From: Pueraria montana var. lobata
Lineage: Eukaryota > Streptophyta > Magnoliopsida > Fabales > Fabaceae
DNA length: 64,000 nt
Assembly: GCA_026413185.1 (NCBI GenBank)
Contig: CM048651.1
Coordinates: 41,760,266 to 41,824,265, forward strand
Reading direction: 5' to 3'
The position numbers and the translations under genes are program-made. The stretch's first letter is position 1; every line of letters begins with the position of its first letter. Positions 20,341 through 32,048 of the stretch are shown one piece after another. The notes below the pieces were generated by a model that was not told the DNA's origin, made no database searches, and was given only the letters and a program-made list of their open reading frames with translations.

Positions 20341-23300
20341 TGTAACCCCCTATCTAATTAATTAATTTCTATCTAAAATCCATAAACACTAAATTTACAA
20401 TTAAAATAAATACACTCCATTAAGCTTAAAGTTTGTCATTATAATTTACATTATTAAAATTTACAGAAAATACTACTGCCAAATTATTTTATTTATTACA
20501 AATACTAAAATACCCAAAAAGTCCCCGTCCTATAGCTCTGAAAGTTTTTGCATCTTTATCTTCTAACTATTCTTCAAAATACCTGCAATCACACTCCCCT
20601 AGAATCTGGGGACAGCATTACCGGATCAGGCATTTAATTTCTAATACATAGAAAAACAATCACAATCAATGACATTTCATTTCATAACTAAGAATTCACA
20701 TAAATAATGCAAATGCAGTATGCTTTATGAAAATGCAAGTTTATAAAGCAGATGCAGTTTTGACTCAAAATCCTTTTGACTCAAAATCATTTTGACCCTG
20801 CTCCATGGAGACTTCCCCTTTGAGTGTTTAGTAAGTAACTGGCCTACCATTACGTACTGCAATTCAGCTATCAGTCCATACTAAACGCGAATAAACTAGA
20901 CAGAATTAGGAGATCAGGATACCCGAAAGGCCACCACGACCGCAACTCAGTCCAGTTTCCAGCCACATGTGGAATTGCCAATATCCTTCACCCACAGACT
21001 ATATAATCACAGACTATACAGTCCTGTCTAACTTATTCTGCTCACCCATTTCTCAGGACTATCATATTCTCTATTCATATTCTCAATCATCTTTTCAAAT
21101 ACATGACTACCGCATTCCGGTCAGTCAACACAGTTCTCTGTTCATAATCTCAATCATCTTTTCAAATACATGACTACCGCAGTCCGGTCAGTCAACACAG
21201 TCCTGGAAATCAATTCCCCCAAACATACTCATTTTTCATGACTACCGCAGTCCCGGTTAGTCAACAAAATCATTTCTCATTTAAAAACTCATTTCTCATT
21301 TGAAATCTTTGTATTTTCCAAGAACTCAGACTTATGCAATATGATAATGATGCTAATAAACAAATAATTAATATTAATCAATCACATTAAAATTATAAAA
21401 TTCACTAATTAACATTATAACATCAATACCTTAATAAATTACTAACTAGTCCTTTACTAGGTAAAATTACTAAACTTTTACTAAAATAATAATTATGTAT
21501 TTACTATGAAAATTACTAAACTTTTACTAAAATACCAAATAAGTCTTTAATATGGAAAATTACTAAAATACCCCTATCTTTTTATAAATTTCCAATTTTG
21601 CCCTCAAAGGTGAAATTACTAAATTACCCTTACTATTTTCTAAAATTTCCCATTTTACCCTTGATCTTTTTATAAATTTCCGAATGTGTCCCTAATTCTT
21701 CTAGAATCTATGAAATTACCTAATTACCCTCAATCTTTTTATAAATTTCCAATTGTGTCCTCAAAATGTGAAATTACCTAATTACCCTCAATCTTTTTCT
21801 AAAATACCCAATGTGTCCCTACATGTAAAATGACCATTTTGCCCTTAGTTTTACAAAAATTTCCACATAGTATCCCTTGTAATTTAAGCATGGCCGAATG
21901 ATCTACCTTCCATTTCCAACAATTTTCTCAAAACAATCAATCCAAATTCCAATCAAAATCAAATCAATTCAAGAGATCTCAATCAAGAACAAATTTCAAT
22001 TTCCAATCAAGAACAAGCCAATCAATCAATTCCAATCCATCACAACACATCATGAATTCAATCAAACATGGATTAAAACAACAATTTCAAGCTTCTAACA
22101 TCAATCATCTAAAAGCCCTAAATCAATTTAATCTTTTAGTGAATCTTGATCAAATCTTGAAATTAGACCTAAGAACATGTTTCTATTAACTCCAATTGGT
22201 TTAAATTGAAATTAAATGCCAAGATCCTTACCTTGGATCCTTAATTTGATGAAGAACCCTTGAATCCCTTTCTCCTTGTCTTCTTGAAATTTTTGGGGTT
22301 TTCCTCCTAAATCTTTCTCATTGGCCTAAGACATATTGAAATTTGGGAGGATTTGGTTGGTTTAATTCTTGATTTTGGAAGAAAGAATGAAGAAGAAATG
22401 GAGGGGCTGCTGCTGTCCACTCTCACGGTTCTTAGTTTTGGGGAAAGCTAGCTTTTGTGCTTTTTCCTTTGCATTGAATTTCTTATGCTTTTTAATTAAA
22501 TTTTCCTTCACCCAATTCAATTAAAACCTCACGTCCAGCCCTCTGTCCAGAGCAGTCCATTTGCTTCAGGAAACCAGCCACTTGGACATACCAAATATGT
22601 TCCCTACGTGACTTGCCATTTGCTTGGCCAAAAGTCAAAGATTGTAGGCAATTAATAGAATTTTCTAGAATAATTTAGGGTTTTTAATTATCTTACAAAC
22701 TAATTAGAATTTGAAGAAACTAACACCACCATTGGATTCCTCACTATCAAAAACCTTGGGGTAGTGTCTTACTTATCTCTTAATCCAAGTCTAATTAGCT
22801 TAATTTAATTACATTAGAAATGTCAATTTGTCAATTTTTGATTGGTTAATACTTTTATTTTTCTTTTTCTTAGTTAAACAATTTTAATAATTATTCTAAG
22901 TATGTTATAATTAATAGATAATTCTATAGATGTCATATAGATTTTATCTTAATTTTCTACCTTAAAATTTTACCGTAATAATTCCTCAGAATCCTAATTC
23001 TCAGAAAATTCTAATAATTCGAAACTAGCATTTTGATTCTTCAACTGTATATATATTTCATCTATATTCAATTACCTTTTTATTAGGTTACAGATTAGTC
23101 CAAAATTTTACACTTGAAAATTTATCCTGGACAGCCGTCAGACACAACGGTCCAGTCAACAAGTAATTCATTTCTCAACTGTATATATTTTAAATCTACA
23201 TTAAATTCTTGATTTATTAGAGTACAGTTTAATCCAAAATGTTATACTGGAAAATCTTATCCTGGACAGCTGTCTGACACAACTGTCCGGTCAACAAGAA

Positions 23301-23477
23301 ATTTAGGTATAAACAAAAGTATTAAAAGACTTAGAAAATTTTGCTGAGTAGAGCTGTATAATTTTTAATATGAAAATATGTACAAAAAGTTTCTATAAAA
23401 TACAGTATATAGTTTCTCATAATTATTTATATAAAAATATTTACAAATGGTAAAATAATAAAAATGAGGATGTTACA
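20341..23477 (-). mobile_element. Solo LTR of the Ty3-gypsy family, 3137 bp, in the TIR/NB-ARC intron
   Basis: The plus strand begins TGTAACCCCC and ends GATGTTACA, the reverse complement of LTR ends at 27770 and 30743. Perfect 5-base duplications GGATA flank it (20336-20340 and 23478-23482). There is no internal region, so one LTR remains after recombination between two. It keeps the hairpin units (about 21103, 21172 and 21240) and the block with CTCCATGGAGACTTCCCC. It is the most diverged copy of the family here. A stretch at about 21470-21860 holds degenerate 60-base repeats (AAATTACCTAATTACCCTCA) not seen in the other LTRs. Short frames inside it are not genes. Confidence 0.92.
21470..21860 (-). 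repeat. Degenerate ~60-bp tandem repeat inside the solo LTR
   Basis: Units with ATTACCCTCAATCTTTTTATAA and TTTCCAATTGTGTCC recur with many changes. They are specific to this LTR copy within the window. Confidence 0.6.
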
Positions 23478-23489
23478 GGATATATATTA

Positions 23490-24290
23490 GAATTTGAATG
23501 AGTGACACAATTCAATTTCTTGCACTTGGGTAGGACTGAACATGAATTCATCCAGGAGATCACTGAAGATGTCTCTAAACTGATCAATCGTAGCCCTTTT
23601 TATGTTCCTAAACACTCAGTTGGCTTAGAGTCTCAAGTGCAGAAGGTAAAGTCACTACTTGATGTTGAGTCAAATGATGGAGCCCACATGGTAGGAATTT
23701 ATGGAGTATGTGGAATTGGGAAGACAACACTTGCAAGTGCAGTATATAATTCCATTGCTAATCAATTTGAAGGTGTCTCTTTTCTTTCTAAGATTAATTA
23801 GAGAAAATTCATTGAAGCATGGGCTGGTAAAACTTCAGCAAAAACTTGTTTCTGATATAGTTGTGGAGAAAGACATCATGTTGGAGAATGTAAAACAAAG
23901 GATTCCAATAAATAAAAAGAAAATTCTTTTTGATTTTGGATGATGTTGACAATATGGAGCAATTGAAAGTACTTGTAGGTTCACTTGATCAGTTTGGTCC
24001 TGACAGCAGAGTTGTTATAACAACTAGAGATATAAATATGCTTTCCAATGTTACAAGAACCTACAAAGTAGAAGGATTAAATCATGGAGAAGCCCTTGAA
24101 TCATTCAGCTGGAATGCCTTTGGAGCAAAACAAGTTAAAACTAGTTATCTGAAATTTTCAGAGACGGTAATTATAATGGCCTTCCATTATCTTTGGAAAA
24201 TAAGTTCTTCTTTTTCTGAAAAGAGTTTAGCAATATATGCTTATGGAATAAATCATTGTGAAAATAGTGAGGAAATCTTAAGAAAGATAG
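23490..24290 (+). pseudogene. NB-ARC (first half) exon of TNL relic A
   Basis: The exon continues the TNL frame: linker with VGLESQVQKVKSLLDVES; P-loop GVCGIGKTT near 23705-23730 (Cys replaces the usual Gly); RNBS-A region with ENSLKHGLVKLQ; kinase-2 ILDDVD near 23935; RNBS-B SRVVITTRD near 24008; and GLPL near 24180. NB-ARC is the nucleotide switch of these receptors. Frames change after about 23800, at about 23930 and before GLPL, so there are at least three frameshifts and a stop at 23799. The exon dissolves into the GA-rich repeat at about 24290. Confidence 0.88.
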
Positions 24291-26100
24291 AGAAGGGAGA
24301 GAGAGAGAGAGAAGAAAGATATGAGAGAGGGAAAAGAGAAAGAGAGAGGGAGAAGTAAGAGTAGAGAGAGAGATGGGGAGAGAGAAGAGCGAAACAAAGA
24401 AATGGGAAAAAGAAAGATGGGAGAGAAGGAGAAGTAAGAGTAAAGGGTGAGATGGGAAGATAGAAAGAAGAAGTATGAGTAGAGGGAGAGATGAGGAAAG
24501 AGGGAGAGATGGGGGAAAGAGAAAGAAGTAGGAGTAGAGAGAGAGATGGGGAGAGAGGGAGAAGTAAAAGTAGCGAGAGAGAGAAAGAAGTAAGAATAGA
24601 TGGAGAGATGGGGAGAGGGAATGAAGAAGTAAGAGTAGAGGGAGAAGTAAAAGTAACGGGAGAGATAGGGAGAGAGAAAACAGAATTAAGAGTAAAAGGG
24701 AGAGATTGGGAGAGGGAAAGAAGTAAGAGTAGAGGGGGAGATGGGGAGAGAGTGAGAAGTAAGAGTAGAGGGAGAGATTGGGAGAAAGGTATAAGTAAGA
24801 GTAGATGGAGAGATTGGAAGATACCGATAAGTGATAGTATATGAAGACATCATGTGGAGAGAAGTGGGTGTTTGAGTCGAGGGACATAGTTGGTGAGAGG
24901 GATAAGTAATAGTAGATGGACACATCATGTGGAGAGAAGGAGAAGTAAGAGTAGTGGGAGAGATGGGGAGAGAGGAAGAAGTGAAGGTAGCGGGAGAAAT
25001 GGGGAGAGAGAAAGAAGAAGTAAGAGTAGAGGGAGAGACGGGGATAGAGGGAGAAGTAAAAGTAACAGGAGAGATGAGGAGAGAGAAAGAAGAAGTAAGA
25101 GTAGAGGGAGAGACGGGGAGAGAGGGAGAAGTAAAAGTAACAGGAGAGATGAGGAGAGAGAAAAAAGAAGAGTAGAGGGAGAGATAAGGAGAGGGAAAGA
25201 AGTAAGAGTAGAGGGAGAGATGGGGAGAGAGTGACAATTAAGAGTAAAGGGAGAGATTGGGAGAGAGGGATAAATAAGAGTAGATGGAGAGACTGGGAGA
25301 TAGCAATAAGTGAGGGTAGATGGAGACATCATGTGGAGAGAAGTAGATGTTTAAGTAGAGTGAGAGGGTTAAGTAATAGTAGATGGACACATTATGTGGA
25401 GAGAAGGAGAAGTAAGAGTAGAGGGAGAGATGGGGAGAAAGGGAGAAGTAAAAGTAGCGGGAGAGATAGGGAGAGAGAAAGAAGAAGTAAGAGTAAAGGG
25501 AGAGATGGGGAGAGAGAAAGAAGAAGTAAGAGTATAGAGAGATAGGGAGAGAAGGAGAAGTATAAGTAGAGGGAAATATTTGGAGAGAGGGATAAGTAAT
25601 AGTAGATGGACACATCATGTGGAGAGAAGGAGAAGTAAGAGTAGAAGGAGAGATGAGGAGAGAGAAAGAAGAAGTAATTGTAGTGGGAGAGATTGGGAGA
25701 GAGGGATAAGTAAGAGTAGATGGAGACGAGGAGAGACAAAGAAGGGGAGAGAGAAGAGAGCGAGAGAAAGAGTGAGAGAATAGTGGAGAAAGATATTAGA
25801 GAGAGAAAATGAGAGAGAAAAAAGAGAAATGAGGGGGAGAGGAGAAAGAAGAAGAAAGTGATGAGAAAAGAGACACGAGAGAGAGAAGAAAGAAAGAGAT
25901 AAGAGACAATGGGAGGGAAATAAAGTGATAGTAAAAAAATTTAAATTAATTTCTTTTTTTGGAGAAAGAGTAGGGAGAGAGAGAAGAGTGGGGAAAGAGG
26001 GAGAGGGAGAGGGAGAGAGAGAAAAGAGAAATGAGAGGAAGAGGGGAAAGAGAGAGAAAGGAGAAGAGCCAAGAGACAGGGGAAGGGAAAGAAAGTGACA
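24290..26100 (+). repeat. Polypurine minisatellite inside the NB-ARC region
   Basis: About 1.8 kb of nearly pure A/G on the plus strand. A unit of about 37 bases (AGTAAGAGTAGAGGGAGAGA plus ATGGGGAGAGA) pairs into dimers of about 75 bases. The marker CATCATGTGGAGAGAAG recurs at about 24848, 24924, 25327, 25399 (one change) and 25614, giving a higher-order period of about 476 bases. The left end of the array joins NB-ARC sequence and the right end is followed by RNBS-D/MHD sequence. Long open frames on both strands (Ser/Leu/Tyr-rich on minus, Arg/Glu/Ser-rich on plus) are composition artefacts. Confidence 0.9.
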
Positions 26101-26130
26101 TTAAAAAAAACTTAAGTTAATGTCTTTTTT
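25915..26130 (+). repeat. Duplicated end segment of the polypurine array
   Basis: GGGAGGGAAATAAAGTGATA followed by an A/T run at about 25911-25963 is repeated, changed, as GGGAAGGGAAAGAAAGTGAC plus A/T run at about 26081-26130. The unit is about 170 bases. Confidence 0.55.
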
Positions 26131-26365
26131 GGGGTGAAATTAAAAGACATCTCACTTAGTGATCGTGGCTTCGCCCCAAACTATGATATCAAGGTGTTGA
26201 TTGATAAGTGTCAGATAAAAGTTGTTGAATGTTGTGTGAAAATGCATAAGCTGATCGAGAATATGAGTAGAGAAATTGTGCGACAGGAATCACTCTCAAA
26301 GCTTAAGAGCGTAGTAGATTATGATTCTCAAAAGAGCTTCTTTGTGTGTTCGAAGAGAACAAGGT
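26128..26365 (+). pseudogene. NB-ARC end (RNBS-D/MHD) of TNL relic A
   Basis: The frame reads YDIKVLIDKCQIKV, then VKMHKLIENMSREIVRQES, matching the end of the NB-ARC domain with the MHD motif (here MHK, Asp to Lys). It is the direct continuation of the domain that breaks off at 24290. After about 26330 the match fades. The Lys at the MHD Asp position would be abnormal for nucleotide binding even if the gene were whole. Confidence 0.82.
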
Positions 26366-27059
26366 ATGTGGATTGTGCAGTGTTACTTATCACTTTGATC
26401 CTTCACTTGTCCTTTTTGGGCAAATGTAAAGTGGAAGATCTTACTGTTAAATGTGTAATACTATCTATTTCCTCAAGTCTTCACTCTCCCCACTCCCTCT
26501 TACATTTACTTTCATTTAAATACTTTCCTCTTTATGGAGTGGTGAACTCCACTTTCCTAACATGCATTTGGTATATCCTCTCATGCTTTTAAATTTTAAT
26601 ATTAACTAAATGGTTTAACACGTTGTAACTGAAAATTAGAAATCAATTTCAAATATATATTTTATTTTCAAAATTCAAAATATGCTCATATCATGCATAT
26701 GATATATCATCTTATTCTTTTAACTTTACTTTTTATCTCTTTCAATCTATCATTTTCAACATCTTTAGTTCTAACTTGAATTTGAATAATTTTTTTTAAA
26801 AAAATTATCAATAATTAAAAATAACAATATATCACAACATAAATTATTTATCATAAATCTAAAATATAATTTATATATTAAAATATTTATTTATTACAAA
26901 TTTTAATTATAATTTAATTTATATATTTACAAATATTTTTTTATTATATATTACAAATTTTAGTTGTATAAAATAAATATTTATTCTATGCAATGCACAA
27001 ACTAAAATGCTAGTTACAATTTTACAGTGACAAATTTTGTCACTACTTAAGTAATATGC
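26366..27059 (+). other. AT-rich spacer within TNL relic A
   Basis: I see no recognisable exon. The first LRR exons expected here, which are present in relic B at 42780-43550, are missing, so this stretch may be a deletion scar plus old intron. Confidence 0.4.
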
Positions 27060-27345
27060 TTTATAATTTGGTCAAGATCAAGAAGCAATGTCTTCAAGTG
27101 TTACTGTGTTAGGGATGCTGGCTTTAACTATTGTTATTTTCTTGCTACACTTGTTTCTCGTTTGCACAATGTGACATATTTATCCCTTAATTACAGCAAT
27201 ATCACAATCCTTCCATCATCCATTGGTGCATGTTTCTGGTTGGAAAAACTATTTTTGAATGAATGCAAGGAGCTTGGAGAAACCAGAGGCCTGCCACCAA
27301 ATATAAAATATCATTCTGCTATCAATTGCACATTCCTTAACTGTA
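27060..27345 (+). pseudogene. Last LRR exon of TNL relic A
   Basis: After a frameshifted start (ATGTCTTCAAGTGTTA), the frame from 27162 reads NVTYLSLNYSNITILPSSI, then LNECKELGETRGLPPNIKY and INCTFLNC. This is the final leucine-rich repeat of legume TNLs. The paralogue at 43596-43890 is close in sequence. The start of the exon is out of frame and the repeats before it are absent. Confidence 0.85.
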
Positions 27346-27419
27346 AGTTGGCCTTGATCTTTAGTGCCATACTACAGGTCCTAGCGATTACTCTATTTGT
27401 TACTACAAGTTAGTCAGCT

Positions 27420-27600
27420 CACACAAATCATACAATTCTGTTAGATCTTCTACTCGAATTTGGTGGCAATAAATTTGAAAGATTACATATTGAGAACGAA
27501 TGGCATAGTGTTGAGATTTCATTTGAGAATAATGGAGGAATAAGCAGACATTGAATGGATGATAGTACATGTACAGGAACATACAACAAACATTTCTGTC
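27420..27600 (+). pseudogene. Post-LRR (C-JID-like) end of TNL relic A
   Basis: One frame reads FGGNKFERLHIENEWHSVEI followed by SFENNGG, resembling the beta-sandwich domain after the LRRs in TNL proteins (NEWH..VE motif), which helps bind the effector in known receptors. It ends at TGA near 27554. Relic B lacks this part in the window. Confidence 0.6.
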
Positions 27601-27769
27601 AATTTTTTTCCATTGTTGTTAGTTAAATGAAAAGTACTGGTAGTTTTAATCATTGAATTGTTCATTTTGGATGTTTGGGGTGGTATGAGCCCATTTAGTT
27701 GAAAATCTTGTAATAATATCTTAATCACTCTTCGAAAGTGTGGAAAAGCTAGCCTTTAAAAATTGGAAT

Positions 27770-30743
27770 TGTAACACCCTCATTTTTATTTTACTATTTA
27801 TGAATATTTTTCTATAAATATTATAAGAAATTACGTACTGTATTTAGAGAATATTTTCTGTACATACTTTCATATTAAAAATTATACAGTTCTACTCAAC
27901 AAAATTTTCTAAGTCTTTTGATACATTTGTTTAGGCCTAAATTTCTTGTTGACCGGACAGTTGTGTCAGACAGCTGTTCAGGATAAGATTTTCAATATAA
28001 CATTTTGGATTAAACTGTACTCTAATAAATCAAGAATTTAATGTAGATTTAAAATATATACAGTTGAGAAATGAAATTACTTGTTGACTGGACAGTATGT
28101 CAGACAGCTGTCCAGGATAAATTTTCAAGTGTAAAATTTTGGACTAATCTGTAACTTAATAAAAAGGTAAGTGAATATAGATTAAAAATATATACAGTTA
28201 AAGAATTAAAATGCTAATTCCGAATTGTTAGAATTTTCTGAAAGTTAGAACTTTGAGAAATTCTTACGAAAAAATTCTAAGGCGGAAAATTAAGAAAAAA
28301 TTCGTATGACATTTATAGAATTATCTAATAATTGTAATATACTTAGAATAATTATTAAAAATGTTTAACCAAGAAAAATTAAATTTAGAGTATTAACCAA
28401 TCACAAGGTGACAAATCAAAGTTTCTAGTGTAATTAAATTAAGCTAATTAGGCTTTGATTAAGAGATGATTAAGACACTACCCCAAGGTTTTTGATAGTG
28501 AGAAATCTAATGGTGGTGTTAGTTTCTTCTAATTCAAATTAGTTTGTAAGATAATTAAAAAGTCCTAAAACCTTCTAGAAAGTCCACCATTGCCTACAAT
28601 TTTTGACTAATTAACAAGCAATTGGAAACTCACGTAGGGAACTTTCCTTGGTACGTCCAAGTGGCTGTGAAATTGGTGACTAAAGGGACTGCCAAAGGCC
28701 AGCAGCTGGACGTGAGTGAACAATTGAATTTAGTGGAGAAAAATATTCTTTAAAAACATAAGAAACTAAGCACAAGAAAAAGTTACAAAAGCTAGCTTCT
28801 CAAAACTCAAAACCGTGAGACTGCAGCTGCTGTCCCCTCCATTTCTTCTTCATCCTTTCTTCCCAAATCAAGAATTAAACCAACCAAAACCTCCCAAATT
28901 TCAATATGCCTTAGGCCAAAGAGAAGGAATTAGAAGAAAAACTCTAAAATTTCAAGAAGACAAGGAGAAAGGGAGAAAAGAGATTCAAGGGTTTCTCCAT
29001 CAAACTAAGGATTTTAGGTAAGGGAAGCTTCCTTGTGATTTATATTTTCAGTTTAAGTGTGGTTGAGAGTTAGGGGGCTCAATCACATATAGCATGCCTG
29101 CCCCTTTTGCTGTTTATGTTGAGTTGATTGGTGGTTGAATTTAAAATTGATGAAAAATGGGTATTTGATTCTCCTGGCAGTGGCTGTGTGAGTGTGTATG
29201 GACTGATTGTTTTTGTTTTTGATTCTCTAAATTACTTGGAAAGGCTCCTAAAACAAAGGAGACCATGCCCAAATTTTCTTGAAATTATTTGATAAGCTTT
29301 GCATGTGAAAATCAAACCACAAAACAAAGTGGCAGTGGCTGTTAGGTTCGTCTGGCCATTGGAGATGGCGGGTACTGAGATGCCGTATCTAAGAATGTAA
29401 GGATCATGGCATTTAATTTCATTTTAGACCATTTGGAATGTAGAAAAACATGTTGTTAGGTTTAGATTCAAGATTTGATCAAGAGCCATAAAAAGATTAA
29501 ATTGATTTATATAATTGATATTAGAAGCTTGAAATAATTGTTTGGAATCATGTTTGATTGATTGGATGATGTGTTTTGATGGATTGAAATTGATTGGTTG
29601 GTTTGTTGTTGGATTGAAATTGCTTGATTTGGCTTGATTGTGTTGTGAATGATGTTGGAAATTGTTGAATGTTTATATTTTTGTAGGTGATTATTTAAAA
29701 TTACTTATTTAATTGTGATTATTAACATATTGCATATGCATGAGTCTTTTTGGGGGTTTTACAAAGATTCAAGTGAAAAATAATTGATGTTGGCTAACCG
29801 GGACTGCGGTAGCCATGAAAAGAAAGAAAAGAAAAGAAAAGAAAGAAAAGAAAGATTAAATGTTGACTAACCGAGACTGCGGTAGTCATGAGAAACAAGT
29901 TGATATATGAGAAATGATTTAGTTGACTAACCGGGACTGCGGTAGTCATGTGAAATGAAAATGATTGAGAAATGATTTTGTTGACTAACCGGGACTGCGG
30001 TAGTCATGTGAAAGGAATATGATTTGAGAATTGAATCTTTGGGGTGAGCAGAATAAGTTAGACAGGGCTGTATAGTCTGTGATTATATAGTCTGTGGGGT
30101 GAAGGATATTGGCAATTCCACATGTGGCTGGAAACTGGACTGAGTTGCGGTCGTGGTGGCCTTCCGGGTATCCTGACCTCCTAATTCTGTCTAGTTTATT
30201 CGCGTTTAGTAGGGGCTGATAGCTGAATTACATGAGGTAATGGTAGGCCAGTTACTTACTAAACACTCAAAGGGGAAGTCTCCATGGAGCAGGGTCAAAA
30301 TGATTTTGAGTCAAAAAAAAAATGAGTTTGAGTCAAAAAAAAACTGCATTTGCATAAATCATATTGCATTTAATTATATGTGTAACTAATTAATTTGTTA
30401 TGATATGAATTTGTTTGAAATTGTTTTAATTGTATGAGAAATTAAATGCCTGATCCGGTAATGCTGTCTCTAGATTCTAGGGGAGTGTGAATTGCAGGTA
30501 TTTTGAAGATTAATTAGAAGTTAAAGATGCAGATATTTTCCAGAGCTATAGGAATGGGTGTTTTTGGCTTTAGATACTTTTGTATTAATTAGAAATTAAT
30601 TGGTAGTAGCATTTTCTGTAAATTTTAATGATGTAAATTACAGAACATATTTTAGATTGTAAGAGAACGTATCAGAACTTTGAAATAAATATATAAAATA
30701 AATTAAATAGTTAAATTATGTTTTATAAGAAAAGGGGGTTACA
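27770..30743 (+). repeat. 5' LTR of the gypsy element
   Basis: It begins TGTAACACCCTC and ends GGGGGTTACA. By eye it differs from the 3' LTR at one position (C at 30334, A at 36523). It contains a conserved short frame at 28815-29021 whose end abuts TTTTAG/GTAAGG, a likely splice donor; the same layout is in the LARD-like LTRs (near 53998), so leader splicing inside the LTR may be a family trait. Confidence 0.93.
29791..30008 (+). repeat. Iterated hairpin motif in the LTR
   Basis: Four copies of GACTAACCGGGACTGCGGTAG (start points about 29792, 29865, 29925, 29983), spaced about 60-73 bases. Each can fold because GACTA-CCG pairs with CGG-TAGTC around GGACTG. The 3' LTR has them at 35980-36197, the LARD-like LTRs have three each, and the solo LTR has three in reverse. 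Confidence 0.8.
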
Positions 30744-30747
30744 TTAG

Positions 30748-30759
30748 TGGTATCAGAGC
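30748..30759 (+). other. Primer-binding site, initiator Met tRNA
   Basis: TGGTATCAGAGC four bases after the LTR end. It confirms the plus direction. Confidence 0.93.
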
Positions 30760-30842
30760 TCTGGTTATGCATCTCTAGGACTTATGAGTAGTGGGTCTAT
30801 TAGGTGTTCTGCTGTGTTACCCTGATTAGAATTGTTGTTTGT

Positions 30843-31050
30843 TAAGAATATTATGGGAAAAATGGTAGTAACTAGATATGAAATTTTGAGACATGTAGAA
30901 ATGAGAAGAGGATGGCTAGTTATAAATCCTAGAGTTGAAACTAATAGTGTAGCTGAGATGGCAGAAAGGAAGAAAGGAAATCTTGATAGAGTTGTGAGGG
31001 TGCACACTCAGGACTCAGTTGAGATGACTTTCTCTCCTAATGCTTAAAAT
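30843..31050 (+). pseudogene. Short leader frame of the gypsy element, shared with the LARD-like element
   Basis: A frame of about 65-70 codons (MGKMVVTRYEILRHVEMRRG, then VETNSVAEMAERKKG) lies just after the primer site. It is kept at about 93 percent in the LARD-like element (56490-56690). It may be the worn start of gag, but I do not recognise a gag signature. No reading frame continues from it. Confidence 0.4.
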
Positions 31051-31604
31051 TTTATTATTATTAGTATTGTTCAAGTTGGGTTATTTTCCATGTTACTTAT
31101 ATTGTGAATTTAAGAGTTATAATCTTGAGTTAGTTGAGAAAGGAGATCTAAAGACCTGAATTCGTAGATCAAGGTTGAGAATAGAGTTCCAAATATTTGA
31201 GTTTATAGGATAATAGTTGAGTTTGACAATGGAAAGAAAACAAAGTTTTGAAGGTACCTTGATGTTTGGAATATGATGAGATGTTGAAAGTATGGTTATT
31301 GCCATATTGTTCTAATGGATGTTTTCATGTGTTTTGAAGGCTGAAACAGTGTATCGTAGTATAAATTTGTCACGGGATTGATATCTTAACTATTAGGACT
31401 TGAAATTTTGTGTTTTAGACATGATTTAGAACCAAAATAGTGCATTTTTCTGGTGCAGTAAAATAGCCTGCGGGTGTAACACTGTTAAATTACATTCCCA
31501 TTGTGTAAGTGGTGATTTAAGGCTTATATAATTGAGGTTATTAAATGATCCATGTTGTAGGACTTAGCTGGTAGGTATAAGTGAGGGTTCTTGATGGTTA
31601 AACC

Positions 31605-32048
31605 TTGATTAAGAGAGTAGAATGGGACCCAAATGCTAAGTTAGTAGCAGTTGTCCTAAAATTTTTTTTTAAAAAGTTAAGGATGTTAATCATGTTTAAA
31701 ATACCCTATACTTTGCTTGTTTCTGTACTTACTTCTAAACCAATCCTAACTTCTAAAATATGTTTGAATTGTGTGATAACCATTAGGAATAAACTAATTG
31801 TTGTGAACTTGATTTGTTTGCCTTTAACTGATCTTGATGTGATATTAGGATATGGTTGGTTTATTCTAATAGATTGTGTCTCTAAAACTTTAATTTTTCC
31901 TAAACTTGATGTTTCTAGACTTAAGCCTATCCAACCTAAGAAAATATCATTTAAAAGTGAAATTCAAAAATACAAGTTATCATCTCTTGGAACTAAGGAA
32001 GATAAAATTGAAATAGACTCTGTGCTAGTTGTAAATGAATATCCTTAA
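31605..32048 (+). pseudogene. Protease-region remnant of the gypsy pol
   Basis: The 147-codon frame contains VVNLICLPLTDLDVILGYGW and KTLIFP, which match the aspartic protease end of chromovirus pol, where VILGMDW is usual (here YGW replaces MDW). The catalytic part before it is not recognisable. Upstream gag and the zinc knuckle are missing. Confidence 0.75.

Noticed and set aside
24171..25783. Long open frames on both strands (up to 250 codons) in the purine-rich region
   Set aside because: They are produced by the A/G repeat. The Ser/Leu/Tyr-rich and Arg/Glu/Ser-rich products follow the repeat period and overlap on both strands.
24290..26100. CRISPR-like or satellite-type array
   Set aside because: Units are contiguous and variable with no unique spacers, and the context is a plant exon. 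It is a minisatellite.
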